Positions 44,157 through 54,082 are shown, counted from the stretch's first letter. The stretch: 64,000 nucleotides of DNA from Cytobacillus gottheilii (GCF_001636345.1 NZ_KV440945.1:2995354-3059353); one strand, 5' to 3'. A program made the numbers and translations. Notes: generated by a model from the sequence alone, not told the origin.

Positions 44157-44192
44157 TGGAAACCCTGTCATTATGGCAGGGTTTCTCTTCGT
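44157..44192 (+). terminator. Terminator after ykvS
   Basis: GAAACCCTG (44159-44167) and CAGGGTTTC (44177-44185) pair; the tail is TCTTCGT. Confidence 0.75.
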
Positions 44193-44213
44193 ATCCCTTA
44201 GTTGAAATATTGA

Positions 44214-44330
44214 TTAAGCTTCATCTTTCCCCTGCGATAATTCTTTAAATGATTTTACTTTTCCATGTGGATGCTGGTCTTGCTTTCTTACTGTCCAGGC
44301 ACGTTCTTTTTCACGTTTTTGCTTTGTCAT
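44214..44330 (-). CDS. DUF6254-type small protein, 38 residues
   Basis: A 38-residue, very polar peptide: MTKQKREKERAWTVRKQDQH then PHGKVKSFKELSQGKDEA. This pattern matches the short DUF6254 proteins of Bacillus as I recall them; function unknown. The ATG at 44330 has GGAGG 8 bp upstream. A longer upstream extension in the same frame lacks a ribosome site and family similarity. Confidence 0.75.
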   Translation of the reverse strand: MTKQKREKERAWTVRKQDQHPHGKVKSFKELSQGKDEA

Positions 44331-44516
44331 TTCCAAAACCTCCTTCCTATGACCGATGCATGTATTTTTCCAATTCAAACATTTCGTTATACTGTTTGTT
44401 TGTTCCATTTTTTGTGGATTTGTCATAATGTAATCATTCGCAAGGCTTTCGCTAGAGGCTGAAGTGCGTTAAAATAAGGATTGGTTTTCTTTTGAGGAAA
44501 GGAGGTTATACTATCA

Positions 44517-45128
44517 GTGACTGACATATTCCGAGATATCCGGCTATTATTCGCACTTATTCTCGCACATGGTCTTATGTACTTTACTTTTTCCGATCGG
44601 GGTGTGTTTTGGTACATATTTTCAGCCACTATGCTTTTCTTAATCAGCTATGCGATCTTAAATGAAGATGTTGAAGATGAGGAGCCCTTTTGGACATATC
44701 TTTTCTATGGGATTTTGTCTGGTATTCTATTGTTTGCTGTTTTCTGGACAGGCTTCCATTTAATGCAGCTAATTGGGCTGCCTATTGAAAAAAGTGCCGC
44801 TAGGCTTTATCGTGATTTTTCGCCAGCCAACCTTTGGCACTATATTATTATGCTGCTTATTATCGTTCCTGGTGAGGAACTATTTTGGAGAGGTTTTGTT
44901 CAAAAAAGGCTAATGCGCTTTGCCGGAGTTTTTCCCAGTATTCTAATCGCATCGCTGCTTTATGCTTCTGTTTCTCTCTATTCTGGTGAAATTATTCTGC
45001 CTTTAGCAGCATTAATTGGCGGCTTGTTTTGGGGAATTTTATATGTGTGGAAACGCAGTATTCCAATGCTCATTGTCTCACATTTAATATTTGATGTATT
45101 TTTATTTTTATTATTTCCACTCGTATAA
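44517..45128 (+). CDS. CPBP family intramembrane metalloprotease
   Basis: A 203-residue membrane protein with about six transmembrane helices and the CPBP (Abi/CAAX protease-like) signature: EELFWRGFV near 120 (EExxxR), a second motif region ASLLYASVSLY and the C-terminal SHLIFDVFLF carrying the conserved His and Asp. Such proteins are putative intramembrane proteases, similar to Bacillus YdiL; roles include prenyl-protein processing or bacteriocin immunity. The start is GTG at 44517, with GGAGG 11 bp upstream, somewhat far. Confidence 0.82.
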   Translation: MTDIFRDIRLLFALILAHGLMYFTFSDRGVFWYIFSATMLFLISYAILNEDVEDEEPFWTYLFYGILSGILLFAVFWTGFHLMQLIGLPIEKSAARLYRDFSPANLWHYIIMLLIIVPGEELFWRGFVQKRLMRFAGVFPSILIASLLYASVSLYSGEIILPLAALIGGLFWGILYVWKRSIPMLIVSHLIFDVFLFLLFPLV

Positions 45129-45233
45129 GTTAAGGATTTTCTGCAAAATATCGTTTTTTTTGTAACCTTATATAAAAAAAAACGTCATATTTAGTAGAAC
45201 ATATAATTACGACACTAGGAGGACTTACAACCA

Positions 45234-45944
45234 ATGAAACCATTAAAGCTTCTATTTATGAGTGTATTGTTTGCTCTATTACTTGCAGGCTGCGGCACCG
45301 CAGATCAGGCAGAAGAACCTGACAATAGTGCAGCAGATACGAATACGGAAACAGAAGAACATCAAGACCATACAGATAGCACACAAGGCGATGATGCATC
45401 TGATGATTCAGAAGCAGATGAACCTGTAGAGGTTTCAAGCGAAAATGACAGTGACCAAGCAAACGAAAACGACCAAAGCATTCGAGTAATGGAACAAAAT
45501 CTTCAATATGAGCAAAATGGAGAAATGAAAGAAGAAACTGCATTTCTTACCAAAAGCGATAACATGGCTTATTCCCTATATGTATTGCCTGAGTATGAGC
45601 TGACAGGTGAAGAGCCAAATAAAGATGTTCTTTATTTTAAAGAAGATGATCTGCATTTTATGAGAATTGAGCTTATTCCTGAAGGCCAGGAAGAAGCTAT
45701 GCTCGAGGAAAATACAATTGCCCAGCTTGAAGCTGTCAGTGAAGATGTACAATCAGTAGAGCTGCCTCAGGAAGATGCCTTACAAAACGCAAAAGGCTTT
45801 GCAGCAGATAATGGTGAAGATGCTGTTTCAGCTTATATTGTTCACAATGATCAAGCTGACTTTAAAATTTCGATTTACTCCAAAACTGGTGCTCAGCATC
45901 AAGATGCCTTTTTAAAAATGGCTGCAACAATCATGGAAGACTAA
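45234..45944 (+). CDS. Acidic lipoprotein of unknown function
   Basis: A 236-residue lipoprotein: MKPLKLLFMSVLFALLLAGC with lipidated Cys20, then a low-complexity acidic linker (Asp, Glu, Asn, Thr, Ser) to about residue 85, then a globular domain (VMEQNLQYEQNGEMKEETAF to FLKMAATIMED). No catalytic motif recognised. AGGAGG precedes the ATG by 11 bp. It likely stands off from the membrane on its linker. Confidence 0.78.
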   Translation: MKPLKLLFMSVLFALLLAGCGTADQAEEPDNSAADTNTETEEHQDHTDSTQGDDASDDSEADEPVEVSSENDSDQANENDQSIRVMEQNLQYEQNGEMKEETAFLTKSDNMAYSLYVLPEYELTGEEPNKDVLYFKEDDLHFMRIELIPEGQEEAMLEENTIAQLEAVSEDVQSVELPQEDALQNAKGFAADNGEDAVSAYIVHNDQADFKISIYSKTGAQHQDAFLKMAATIMED

Positions 45945-45969
45945 TATTAGCACGTTAACTTAATAATAC

Positions 45970-46008
45970 GGCAAAAAGGTCATATCCTCTTGGATGTGAC
46001 CTTTTCTT
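45970..46008. terminator. Terminator between the lipoprotein gene and ykvI
   Basis: AAAAGGTCATATCC and GGATGTGACCTTTT pair (one G-U), with T-rich sequence behind on the plus strand. The two genes converge here. Confidence 0.85.
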
Positions 46009-46017
46009 TACTTTCTC

Positions 46018-47070
46018 TTAGCTCCCTTTATGATCTCCGCGGAAAGGTTTCATCCATAAAACAATAATAAAACCAAGGCTCACATATCCAAACAGTGGAT
46101 ACATATAAGAAAGTAAAGTCCCATAATTAATCATACTTGCAATATAACTGATTATAAAAATAAAAGAGACAGTTATGATCGCCGGCATATTGATATATTG
46201 CCTAATTTGTCTCTCCAAGCCAAAAGCATTTCCAACAACAGATGTTAGAATTTCACCGTAAATAACAAATACGAAAATCCAATAAAACGAAGCAGCCAAT
46301 GTTTTCATCACAACTGCCATAGGAATATTATAAGATTCTAAATCGGGAAGCATGACCAAGGCAGCATGACTGGATAGAAGAATTACTGTTAGTGCCGCAC
46401 CTCCCAAAATGCCTCCCCATTTAATACTGCTATCATCTTTAATATCAGAAGCAACAGGAACTAGCACTGCTTGAGAAAGCGCTAAATTTAGAGCTGTATA
46501 TGAGAAAGGAGCAATCACTGCCTTCCAGCCGTCATCAGCATATGGAATGTATACGAGATTTCCCCAAAAGTCAGGCAGCTGCATGGAAAATAACATCAGC
46601 ATAAAGCTAAAAGCAATCATCATCGGTACCACGAGTACGTTAATTGCGAATAACCCTTTAATCCCACGTACAATGGTCAGCAATGAAATGGCAATCGTGA
46701 TGAGGACACCGATATTTTTTGGTATACCGAGCTGTTCTTCAAATACTGCACCTGCTCCCGATAACATAACTGCACATACACCTAGTAGCATGATTAGCAT
46801 AAAAACATTTAAAAATGAACCTAATACTCTGCCAAACAAGTATTCGTTTAATTCCTGATATGATTTTGCTTGAATACGAGCCGCAATCCGCATCATTTTA
46901 GAGCCCATAAAAATAAAAATATATCCGCTCATTAAAATTCCTATTAAGCCAAATAAGCCGAACCGTGAGAAAAACTCAACGATCTCTCTCCCTGTAGCAA
47001 ACCCCGCACCAACGACTGTTCCAACATATACAGCAGCTATTTGAAAGGCAGCAGCCCAATTTGTTTTCAC
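46018..47070 (-). CDS. ykvI: YkvI family membrane protein
   Basis: A 350-residue protein with about ten transmembrane helices, beginning near VYVGTVVGAGFATGREIVEF, a hallmark of the YkvI family related to APC-type transporters. It matches Bacillus YkvI and, as in B. subtilis, is next to clpE. The substrate is unknown. The start is GTG at 47070 with AGGGAGAG 6 bp upstream; an upstream in-frame ATG at 47118 overlaps no ribosome site. Confidence 0.85.
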   Translation of the reverse strand: MKTNWAAAFQIAAVYVGTVVGAGFATGREIVEFFSRFGLFGLIGILMSGYIFIFMGSKMMRIAARIQAKSYQELNEYLFGRVLGSFLNVFMLIMLLGVCAVMLSGAGAVFEEQLGIPKNIGVLITIAISLLTIVRGIKGLFAINVLVVPMMIAFSFMLMLFSMQLPDFWGNLVYIPYADDGWKAVIAPFSYTALNLALSQAVLVPVASDIKDDSSIKWGGILGGAALTVILLSSHAALVMLPDLESYNIPMAVVMKTLAASFYWIFVFVIYGEILTSVVGNAFGLERQIRQYINMPAIITVSFIFIISYIASMINYGTLLSYMYPLFGYVSLGFIIVLWMKPFRGDHKGS

Positions 47071-47266
47071 AAGAATCTCTCCCTTCCTATTCAAATATAT
47101 GTTGAAAGGGACAAACAATGACGAGCATTTCTTCCTATGTTAAGAATATCTGCTCTCCCCTACTGTACATTCTTTGTAATCTTCAACTACGTCACATATA
47201 CAAGGCAGGAGCGCTTTAATACAAACGCCAAGTAACTGCATGAAATAAATACCAGAATCAAAATGC

Positions 47267-47295
47267 TTGAAAGTCAGTAAAGGTCAAATTATAAT
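47267..47295 (+). promoter_or_regulatory. Sigma-A promoter of clpE
   Basis: TTGAAA (47267-47272), 17 bp, perfect TATAAT (47290-47295). CtsR heptads cover the spacer and the start region. Confidence 0.75.
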
Positions 47296-47320
47296 AAAGT
47301 CAAAGATAGTCAAAGTCAAA
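47272..47320 (+). promoter_or_regulatory. CtsR operators ahead of clpE
   Basis: Heptad repeats with 3-bp spacing as in the CtsR consensus (GGTCAAA-NAN-GGTCAAA): AGTCAGT-AAA-GGTCAAA (47272-47288) and AGTCAAA-GAT-AGTCAAA (47298-47314), plus a further GTCAAA (47315-47320). They overlap the promoter. Multiple CtsR sites are known for B. subtilis clpE. Confidence 0.85.
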
Positions 47321-47334
47321 AGGGGGAACTTATT

Positions 47335-49470
47335 ATGAACTGTCAAAAATGTCAGCAAAACACAGCATCCATTCAAATGGTGTACCGGGTAAATGGAAAT
47401 GAAACAAAGCTTCAGTTATGCCATAGCTGTTATGAAGCTGAAAAACAAAAGGCACTCCCTGCTTTTGGTCCATCATCACAATATTTTTCAGGATTTAACG
47501 GGATGCCTATAGATTCATTATTTAATCAAATGAAGAAAAATGAAAATATATCTGATACACAAAAAGCTAGCCGCCAGCAAAACAGGAGCGGTTTTATTGA
47601 TCAAATGGGACGAAACTTAACTCATATGGCAAAGGCAGGACTTATTGATCCGGTCATTGGCCGAGATGAAGAAATTAAACGAGTAATAGAAATCCTCAAT
47701 CGCCGCACCAAAAACAACCCAGTTTTAATTGGAGAGCCTGGTGTTGGGAAAACTGCCATTGCTGAAGGTCTTGCACTGAAAATCGCTAATGGAGAAGTTC
47801 CTAAAAAACTAGAAGGTAAAGAGGTTTACTTGCTTGATGTTGCTTCTCTTGTCTCTAATACAGGAATTAGAGGACAATTTGAAGAAAGAATGAAAAAGCT
47901 AATTCAAGAGGTTCAGCACCGTAAAAATATCATTTTATTCATTGATGAGCTCCACCTCTTAGTCGGTGCAGGATCTGCAGAAGGCTCAATGGATGCCGGC
48001 AATATTCTGAAACCTGCCCTTGCAAGAGGAGAACTGCAGCTAGTTGGTGCAACTACATTAAAAGAATATCGAACAATTGAAAAGGATGCAGCCTTAGAAC
48101 GAAGATTTCAGCCTGTTCATGTAAAAGAGCCATCCATTGAAGAAGCCATATCGATTTTACAAGGATTAAAAGCAAAATATGAAGAATATCATGAAGTAAC
48201 ATTTAGCCAAGAAGCCATTGAGGCATGTGTCCGTTTGTCACAACGCTATATTCAGGACCGTTTCCTTCCAGATAAAGCCATTGATTTAATGGACGAGGCT
48301 GGTTCTAAACTCAACCTTGAATTAAAACACCAGCCACATGAAGATCTGGAAACACAATTAAAAGAAATTCATATGCGTAAGGAACAGGTTTTAAAAGAGG
48401 AAAATTATGAAGAAGCCGCCAAACTTCGAGAGGAAGAGCTACTACTCGAGAAGAAGCTCAATGACCCAGCTAAACCTGAAAAGTTAACAGTTGACTTGTT
48501 ATTGATCCAGCAAATTATTGAGCAAAAAACCGGCATTCCAGTCGGACAGCTATTAGACGATGATAAGTCTAAGATGCAAAATCTAGAACATAACTTAACG
48601 AAAAAAGTTATTGGTCAAAAAGAAGCTGTCACTAAAGTAGCAAAGGCAATCCGCCGCAGCCGTGCTGGTCTTAAACCTAAGAACCGTCCAATTGGCTCAT
48701 TCTTATTTGTTGGACCAACAGGGGTTGGGAAAACAGAACTGACTAAAACCCTTGCTGAAGTGCTTTTTGGAACGAAAGAAAGCATGATTCGTCTTGATAT
48801 GAGTGAATTCATGGAAAAACATAGTGTTTCAAAAATTATAGGTTCACCTCCAGGCTATGTCGGACATGAGGAAGCTGGACAGCTTACTGAAAAAGTGCGC
48901 CGCAATCCATATAGCATTATTCTCCTTGATGAAATCGAGAAAGCTCATCCTGATGTTCAGCATATGTTCCTGCAAATACTTGAAGATGGACGATTAACAG
49001 ACAGTCAGGGCAGAACGGTCAGCTTCAAGGATAGCGTCATTATTATGACGAGTAACGCTGGTATCGGCCATAAAGAAACAAAGGTTGGTTTTGGCGCACA
49101 ATCAGCTGTAAATGAAGCAACTATTTTAGATTCTCTAGGAGGATTTTTCAAGCCTGAGTTTTTAAACCGCTTTGATAGCATTATTGAATTTAAATCCTTA
49201 CTGCCTGAAGATTTATTGAAAATAACTGATATCCTTCTTGCTGATCTAATTCATTCATTAAAAGAACAGCAAATAGAACTGCAAATTGATGACACTGTGA
49301 AAGTAAAGCTGGCAGAATTAGGCTATGATCCTAAGTTTGGGGCACGTCCGCTCAGAAGAGTGATTCAAGATCAGCTCGAAGATGTAATTGCCGACTTTAT
49401 CATTGACCAGGAAGATTGCAAACGTCTGTATGCTGCTCTTGAGAATGATAAAATCGTGATTACAGCTTAA
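47335..49470 (+). CDS. clpE: ATP-dependent Clp protease ATP-binding subunit ClpE
   Basis: A 711-residue Hsp100 unfoldase. It starts with a zinc finger (MNCQKCQQN, then LCHSCYE) typical of ClpE. Two AAA+ modules follow, with Walker [14 protein letters not shown] (about 135-147) and [13 protein letters not shown] (about 460-472), separated by a UVR-like coiled segment ([11 protein letters not shown]). ClpE delivers heat-damaged proteins to ClpP and is strongly CtsR-repressed in Bacilli; CtsR boxes lie at its promoter. AGGGGGAA precedes the ATG. It lies beside ykvI as in B. subtilis. Confidence 0.97.
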   Translation: MNCQKCQQNTASIQMVYRVNGNETKLQLCHSCYEAEKQKALPAFGPSSQYFSGFNGMPIDSLFNQMKKNENISDTQKASRQQNRSGFIDQMGRNLTHMAKAGLIDPVIGRDEEIKRVIEILNRRTKNNPVLIGEPGVGKTAIAEGLALKIANGEVPKKLEGKEVYLLDVASLVSNTGIRGQFEERMKKLIQEVQHRKNIILFIDELHLLVGAGSAEGSMDAGNILKPALARGELQLVGATTLKEYRTIEKDAALERRFQPVHVKEPSIEEAISILQGLKAKYEEYHEVTFSQEAIEACVRLSQRYIQDRFLPDKAIDLMDEAGSKLNLELKHQPHEDLETQLKEIHMRKEQVLKEENYEEAAKLREEELLLEKKLNDPAKPEKLTVDLLLIQQIIEQKTGIPVGQLLDDDKSKMQNLEHNLTKKVIGQKEAVTKVAKAIRRSRAGLKPKNRPIGSFLFVGPTGVGKTELTKTLAEVLFGTKESMIRLDMSEFMEKHSVSKIIGSPPGYVGHEEAGQLTEKVRRNPYSIILLDEIEKAHPDVQHMFLQILEDGRLTDSQGRTVSFKDSVIIMTSNAGIGHKETKVGFGAQSAVNEATILDSLGGFFKPEFLNRFDSIIEFKSLLPEDLLKITDILLADLIHSLKEQQIELQIDDTVKVKLAELGYDPKFGARPLRRVIQDQLEDVIADFIIDQEDCKRLYAALENDKIVITA

Positions 49471-49489
49471 ACATTTCTTTTTATACTAA

Positions 49490-49522
49490 TAAGGGCAGGC
49501 GCCATAAATAGCGCCTGCCCAT
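49490..49522. terminator. Terminator between clpE and the M3 peptidase gene
   Basis: GGGCAGGCGC (49493-49502) and GCGCCTGCCC (49511-49520) form a 10-bp GC-rich stem between convergent genes. Confidence 0.85.
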
Positions 49523-49530
49523 TTCATTTC

Positions 49531-51225
49531 TTACAAAGCTTTATCGTCCACTGCAGATAGCCATTGATCAATTTCACTAACAACTGATTGAACACAGCCA
49601 TCCTCAAATGGAGAGATTAAATTTGCCTCTTTCACAAGACCTGTGAATGGAAGGCTTCCGCCCAGTTTGCAAAGATATAAATAATCTTTCCAGGCTTTTT
49701 CATGGTTTTCTCGTGATCGTTTCCAGAATTGGAAGGCACAAATTTGTGCGAGTGTATAATCAATATAATAGAAAGGCGAATTATATATATGACCCTGACG
49801 CTGCCAGAAGCCGCCGTTCTCTAAATATTCATTTCCATCATAATCTCGATGAGGCATATACTTCTTCTCAATTTCTCTCCAAGCATGCTTTCGCTCTTCT
49901 GGTGTCGCTTTATAGTTTTCGTAAACCCAATGCTGAAATTCATCAACTGCAACACCATATGGCAGGAACAATAAGCTTGAGCTTAAATGTGAAAACTTAT
50001 ATTTATCTGTATCCTCTTGAAAGAAATTCTCCATCCACGGCCATGTAAAAAACTCCATGCTCATTGAATGAATTTCAGCTGCTTCATAGGTTGGCCAATT
50101 ATATTCCGGAATCTCAAAATGACTGCTTTCGTAAACCTGGAATGCGTGACCTGCTTCATGTGTAAGTACATCTATATCTCCAGAAGTTCCATTAAAGTTA
50201 GAGAAAATAAATGGCGCCTTGTAGTTTTCAATATATGAACAATAGCCTCCGCCAGCTTTCCCTTTTTTCGCAACAAGGTCCATTAAACCGTTTTCGTTCA
50301 TAAAAGCGAAGAATTTACCTGTTTCTTCTGAAAGCTCATCATACATCTTTTGTCCATTGGCCACAATCCAATCTGGATCACCTTTTGGAACAGCATTGCC
50401 TGTGCTGAAAACAAATCCCTCATCATAATATTTAAGCTGATCAACACCAATTCGTTCGCGCTGGCGCTCTTTTAACTTGGTAGCAAGCGGTACAATGTAT
50501 TCCTTGATCTGGTCACGAAAGTTCTTTACCATTTCCGCATTATAATCCGTTCGATACATGCGGTGATATCCTAATTCTACAAAGTTTTTATAGCCAAGTT
50601 TATGAGCAATCTCTGTCCGCAGCTGCACGAGTTCATCATAAATCCTGTCAAGTTCCTGTTCGATCCCAGCCAGAAAACCAAACTTTGCTTCACTTGCCTT
50701 TTTCCGCATTTCACGATCTGTTGACTCTGTAAACGGATCTAGTTGAGCAAGGGTTCTTTCTTCTCCCTCAAAATCAATTTTGGCAGAGGCAATAAGCTTT
50801 GTATATTCAGATGATAATTTGTTCTCCTTCTGCAAATAGGAGACAATTTCAGGTGAGAACACTTTTAACTGAGCATCTGCCAGATCAAATAGCTGATTCC
50901 CCCATTTTTTCTCGAGCTCACCTCTGAAAGGTGAATTTACTAAAGCCTCATAATACTTTGTAATATGTCCTTCAATCTGCGGCTGAACTTCATCCATAAA
51001 TTCTTGCTCAGCCTTATAAAACTCATCATTTGTATCAATTGAGTGCCGAATATACGTCAAATTAGACATCGTGCCCAGATCATTCCGAATTGTATTGAAA
51101 TCCGTCATCGCTTTATTCTGCTCTTCAATTGATGCAGCATTTTTAAATTGTTCTATTGCAGCTTCTAATTTCTTTCCTGCATCCTCAATATCCGGCCGAA
51201 CATACTTATAATCTTCAAATCTCAC
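49531..51225 (-). CDS. M3 family oligoendopeptidase
   Basis: A 564-residue zinc metallopeptidase of the M3 (thimet/PepF) type with the active site LTHEAGHAFQVYES (His-Glu-x2-His) and the third ligand in YEAAEIHSMSMEFF. These cytoplasmic enzymes degrade oligopeptides of limited size. The start is GTG at 51225 with AAGGGGTG 7 bp upstream, giving MRFEDYKYVRPDI; an earlier ATG at 51246 precedes the ribosome site. Single gene, convergent with clpE. Confidence 0.92.
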   Translation of the reverse strand: MRFEDYKYVRPDIEDAGKKLEAAIEQFKNAASIEEQNKAMTDFNTIRNDLGTMSNLTYIRHSIDTNDEFYKAEQEFMDEVQPQIEGHITKYYEALVNSPFRGELEKKWGNQLFDLADAQLKVFSPEIVSYLQKENKLSSEYTKLIASAKIDFEGEERTLAQLDPFTESTDREMRKKASEAKFGFLAGIEQELDRIYDELVQLRTEIAHKLGYKNFVELGYHRMYRTDYNAEMVKNFRDQIKEYIVPLATKLKERQRERIGVDQLKYYDEGFVFSTGNAVPKGDPDWIVANGQKMYDELSEETGKFFAFMNENGLMDLVAKKGKAGGGYCSYIENYKAPFIFSNFNGTSGDIDVLTHEAGHAFQVYESSHFEIPEYNWPTYEAAEIHSMSMEFFTWPWMENFFQEDTDKYKFSHLSSSLLFLPYGVAVDEFQHWVYENYKATPEERKHAWREIEKKYMPHRDYDGNEYLENGGFWQRQGHIYNSPFYYIDYTLAQICAFQFWKRSRENHEKAWKDYLYLCKLGGSLPFTGLVKEANLISPFEDGCVQSVVSEIDQWLSAVDDKAL

Positions 51226-51510
51226 TTTTAAGCACCCCTTTATCATTTTAAAAATTCTGAATGTTAAGCTGGTTCTGAGACAGTAATTTGGTTACTTACC
51301 CGCTAGTCTCCTATATGTAATGTAGAGTTCTTTGTCTTTGATCTCTATCCTACAGCATAATTTATTTCGACAGCAGCGGTGAAATTCCTTTATTATTACC
51401 TTTTTTCTTGTTCTAAATATTCGCCTAACGTTCTAGACGCTATGATTCTATTATTTTTAGTTAATTCTCAATTTTTTATTCAATCCAACGTTTTCCTGCT
51501 AAAATAAAGC
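51226..51510. other. Intergenic region upstream of the M3 peptidase gene
   Basis: About 285 bp of AT-rich DNA between the peptidase start and the mhqR terminator. It must hold the peptidase promoter, but no strong pair is evident, and there is no coding frame with a ribosome site. Confidence 0.5.
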
Positions 51511-51545
51511 AAAAAACGAGCCCGTCTTCCTGACTGAGCTCGCCA
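51510..51545 (-). terminator. Terminator after mhqR
   Basis: On the minus strand CGAGC...GTC and GAC...GCTCG pair with small internal mismatches, then TTTTTT. Confidence 0.78.
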
Positions 51546-51552
51546 TCGATAA

Positions 51553-51993
51553 TTAATACTTTCCAACTGAAAGTCCTACGCGCTTAAGCAGCTCAATAGC
51601 ACTTTCTTTTTCTTCTTCACTCAAAACAGACATAATCTCATGTATTTTCTGCTCATGCTCAGGAAAGATGCTTTCAATAAATTCTTTCCCTTTCTCGGTA
51701 ATTTGTGCAAAAGTTACTCGTCGGTCATTAGGACAAGCAACTCTTCTTAAATAATCCTTTTGCTCGAGTTTATCCACAACATAAGTTATACTGCCGCTCG
51801 CCAATAAGATCTTTCCGCCAATTTGCTGAAGAGGCTGGTCGCCTTTATGGTATAAAAGTTCCAAAACGGCAAATTCAGTCGGATTCAAACCATATGTTTG
51901 TATTCTTTTATTTACCTGCTCATTAATTGAACGGTATGCTCTTGAAAGAACAATAAATAACTTCAGCGATTGGCTTATATTCTCAGAACTCAT
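51553..51993 (-). CDS. mhqR: MarR-type repressor MhqR
   Basis: A 146-residue winged-helix regulator: LNPTEFAVLELLYHKGDQPL, the recognition region ILLASGSITYVVDKLEQKDY and the wing NDRRVTFAQITEKG. It matches Bacillus MhqR (YkvE), which represses genes for quinone and hydroquinone detoxification (azoreductase, dioxygenases). None of those targets lies next to it here. The ATG at 51993 is chosen, with AAAGGA 9 bp upstream; a TTG three codons earlier is possible. It lies beside kinD as in B. subtilis. Confidence 0.9.
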   Translation of the reverse strand: MSSENISQSLKLFIVLSRAYRSINEQVNKRIQTYGLNPTEFAVLELLYHKGDQPLQQIGGKILLASGSITYVVDKLEQKDYLRRVACPNDRRVTFAQITEKGKEFIESIFPEHEQKIHEIMSVLSEEEKESAIELLKRVGLSVGKY

Positions 51994-52149
51994 GTACTCC
52001 AATCCTTTACAAATTAATAGACAAAATTTCTTGAAATCAAAATAATTATAAGGAAGCTAGTTCTGCATGTCAATTTACTGAACCTGATTCATCGGACTTT
52101 TTACTTAGTTGTAAGCCTTTCTATTTCATTCAGCGTAATCGTCCAAAAA

Positions 52150-52159
52150 ATGGTATAAT
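52150..52159 (+). promoter_or_regulatory. Extended -10 promoter of kinD
   Basis: TGGTATAAT has a perfect -10 (52154-52159) with the TGN extension. No good -35 hexamer is seen at the usual distance. It lies about 36 bp before the kinD start. Confidence 0.5.
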
Positions 52160-52195
52160 AAAAAATGAAAATCTATGAAAGTTCGGAGTAAGCAT

Positions 52196-53695
52196 ATGAC
52201 GAATAAATATCAGAATATCGCCATTTATTGTCTTATCGTATTATTGCCCACATTGATCGGTGTTCTATATTCTTTATACCAGTCAGCAGATGAGGAATAC
52301 CATAATAGGCAGGAAGACACCTATTGGATTGCATCTGTTCATCAGAAAAGCTGGGATCAATTTATCTCAGAGACGTTTACTATGTTAGAAATTTTATCCG
52401 TATCGATTAGAACTGATCAATCTGCAGATCAACTGGAGAATCTTTTACAGGAAGCTCATCGAATGGATCCCCGTTATGGAGGGATCTACTTGCTCAATAA
52501 AAATGGAACCATTATTACGGGCTCAAATTCATACTTAGAAAATGCAGATCTATCAGAAACAGAATATATTAAAGAAATTACCAAAACAAAAGACATAATT
52601 ATTTCCAATAAAGAAGAAAAATTAATAAATGGACAGAAGGTAATTGGAGTTGGGAAACCCATTTTCTCTGAGAATGGGGAGATAGATGCCATTCTTATCG
52701 CACATCTGCGCAGTGATTATATGGAAAATATTATGAAGGTATTAACTCCAAATACAAGCTTAGCTTTATTAAATGCAGAAGAAGAACTTATTTTCGATAT
52801 TCAATCAAAGAAAGAATTTTCACAGGAAAAGCTTTCTGTTCCCCTTGAAAGCCTGCCATGGGAATTAGAAGTGAAAATGCCAAGCAAAGATACAGATCAT
52901 ATTTATAAACAAGTAATGACCTCCCTGGCAAAGTATCTTATTATTACTCATATCATTTTTGTCTTTATTCAGTACTTTATGCTTAAAAGACAGGCTCAGC
53001 AAGAAAAGAAAGAAAATGAGCTGCAGAAATTGGAGCTTGTGGGGACTCTTGCAGCAAGTACCGCTCACGAAATTCGCAATCCTCTAACCGGCATAAAAGG
53101 ACTTGTTCAATTACTAAGTGAAAAATATACAAACTCTACCGACCAATATTATTTTTCAGTCATTAATGATGAGATTAATAGAATTAATGAGATCGTGAGT
53201 GAGTTTCTAATTCTCGGGAAACCAACAGCACCAAAAAATGAAATAATGGATTTAAAGCAAATTATTAAAACCCTTGATCCTTTAATTCGTTCTGAAGCTC
53301 TTATGAACCGAATAAGTTATCAGTGTGAGCTTCCGAATCAGCCTATATATGTGGTAGGTACAAACGATCAAATGAAGCAAGTCATTTTAAATATCACTAA
53401 AAATGCATTTGAATCAATGGAAGCTGGGGGCAGTTTGACCATTAAATTATCTGCCAAGAACAGTAAATGCCAAATTAAAATCATTGATACAGGCATGGGC
53501 ATATCTGAACAAGCAATTAAAAAAATCTTTCAGCCTTTTTATACATCAAAAGATATGGGTACTGGACTTGGTCTCGTCGTTTGCAGAAGGATTATTGAAT
53601 CATTTGGAGGCGAGATCTTCATAACCAGTAAAGAGAACTATGGCACTCAGGTTGATATCTTTCTTCCAAAGAAGGAAATTTCCACTGAAGTCTAA
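52196..53695 (+). CDS. kinD: Sporulation sensor kinase KinD
   Basis: A 499-residue membrane histidine kinase: transmembrane helix at about 8-28, an extracytoplasmic CACHE-like sensor domain (about 30-235), a second helix (about 240-262), then HisKA with the phosphoacceptor in STAHEIRNPLTGIKG and an HATPase with NITKNAFESM, DTGMGIS and GTGLGL. It matches B. subtilis KinD in length and sequence. KinD phosphorylates Spo0F in the phosphorelay and responds to extracellular signals, influencing biofilm and sporulation. The ATG at 52196 has CGGAG 7 bp upstream. It is next to mhqR. Confidence 0.9.
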   Translation: MTNKYQNIAIYCLIVLLPTLIGVLYSLYQSADEEYHNRQEDTYWIASVHQKSWDQFISETFTMLEILSVSIRTDQSADQLENLLQEAHRMDPRYGGIYLLNKNGTIITGSNSYLENADLSETEYIKEITKTKDIIISNKEEKLINGQKVIGVGKPIFSENGEIDAILIAHLRSDYMENIMKVLTPNTSLALLNAEEELIFDIQSKKEFSQEKLSVPLESLPWELEVKMPSKDTDHIYKQVMTSLAKYLIITHIIFVFIQYFMLKRQAQQEKKENELQKLELVGTLAASTAHEIRNPLTGIKGLVQLLSEKYTNSTDQYYFSVINDEINRINEIVSEFLILGKPTAPKNEIMDLKQIIKTLDPLIRSEALMNRISYQCELPNQPIYVVGTNDQMKQVILNITKNAFESMEAGGSLTIKLSAKNSKCQIKIIDTGMGISEQAIKKIFQPFYTSKDMGTGLGLVVCRRIIESFGGEIFITSKENYGTQVDIFLPKKEISTEV

Positions 53696-53699
53696 CGAA

Positions 53700-53736
53700 T
53701 TGAAGCAGAGCAATAGCAGCTCTGCTTTTTTTTTCA
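53700..53736 (+). terminator. Terminator after kinD
   Basis: GCAGAGC (53705-53711) and GCTCTGC (53719-53725) pair, followed by a run of nine T. Confidence 0.9.
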
Positions 53737-54082
53737 CCATCATGCATTCATTTGCATATGATTTCATTAAGTTTTCAAGCCCTTCCTTCAATAATGCGGT
53801 GCCAATGCATTTATAAAGGAAGGTAATGGAAACATAAAGTTATTTGATTGTTATTGTAACCGGTGAATTTTAGTTTCTCCAATCTTCTGTCCTTGTATTG
53901 TTTTTACTGATTTGTAAGAGCAGATGTTTTGATTGCTCTTTTCTTTTGAGGATATTATGATAAAAGAACCCTACACAATTCTAATGCACGTTTATGATTT
54001 AATTAACACTAAAATTATCTTAATATTCTTTTTCTCATTTTTCACATTAAATACCTTTGACACAAAAGGAGAGGTGAATTAA
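53737..54082. other. Gene-free interval with two unassigned inverted repeats
   Basis: CCTTCCTT (about 53785) faces AAGGAAGG (about 53816), and AAGAGCA/TGCTCTT followed by TTCTTTT (about 53917-53946) looks like a terminator with no gene before it. This could be a small RNA gene, but no clear promoter was found. The right end holds the region ahead of the ZIP transporter gene. Confidence 0.35.

Noticed and set aside
45150..45186. AT-rich inverted repeat CGTTTTTTTT/AAAAAAAACG behind the CPBP gene
   Set aside because: Only two G-C pairs; it might help termination, but homopolymer runs make the pairing uninformative.
52003..52195. Search for an MhqR operator around mhqR
   Set aside because: ATTTCTTGAAAT is present but does not match the operator pattern I recall well enough to call.
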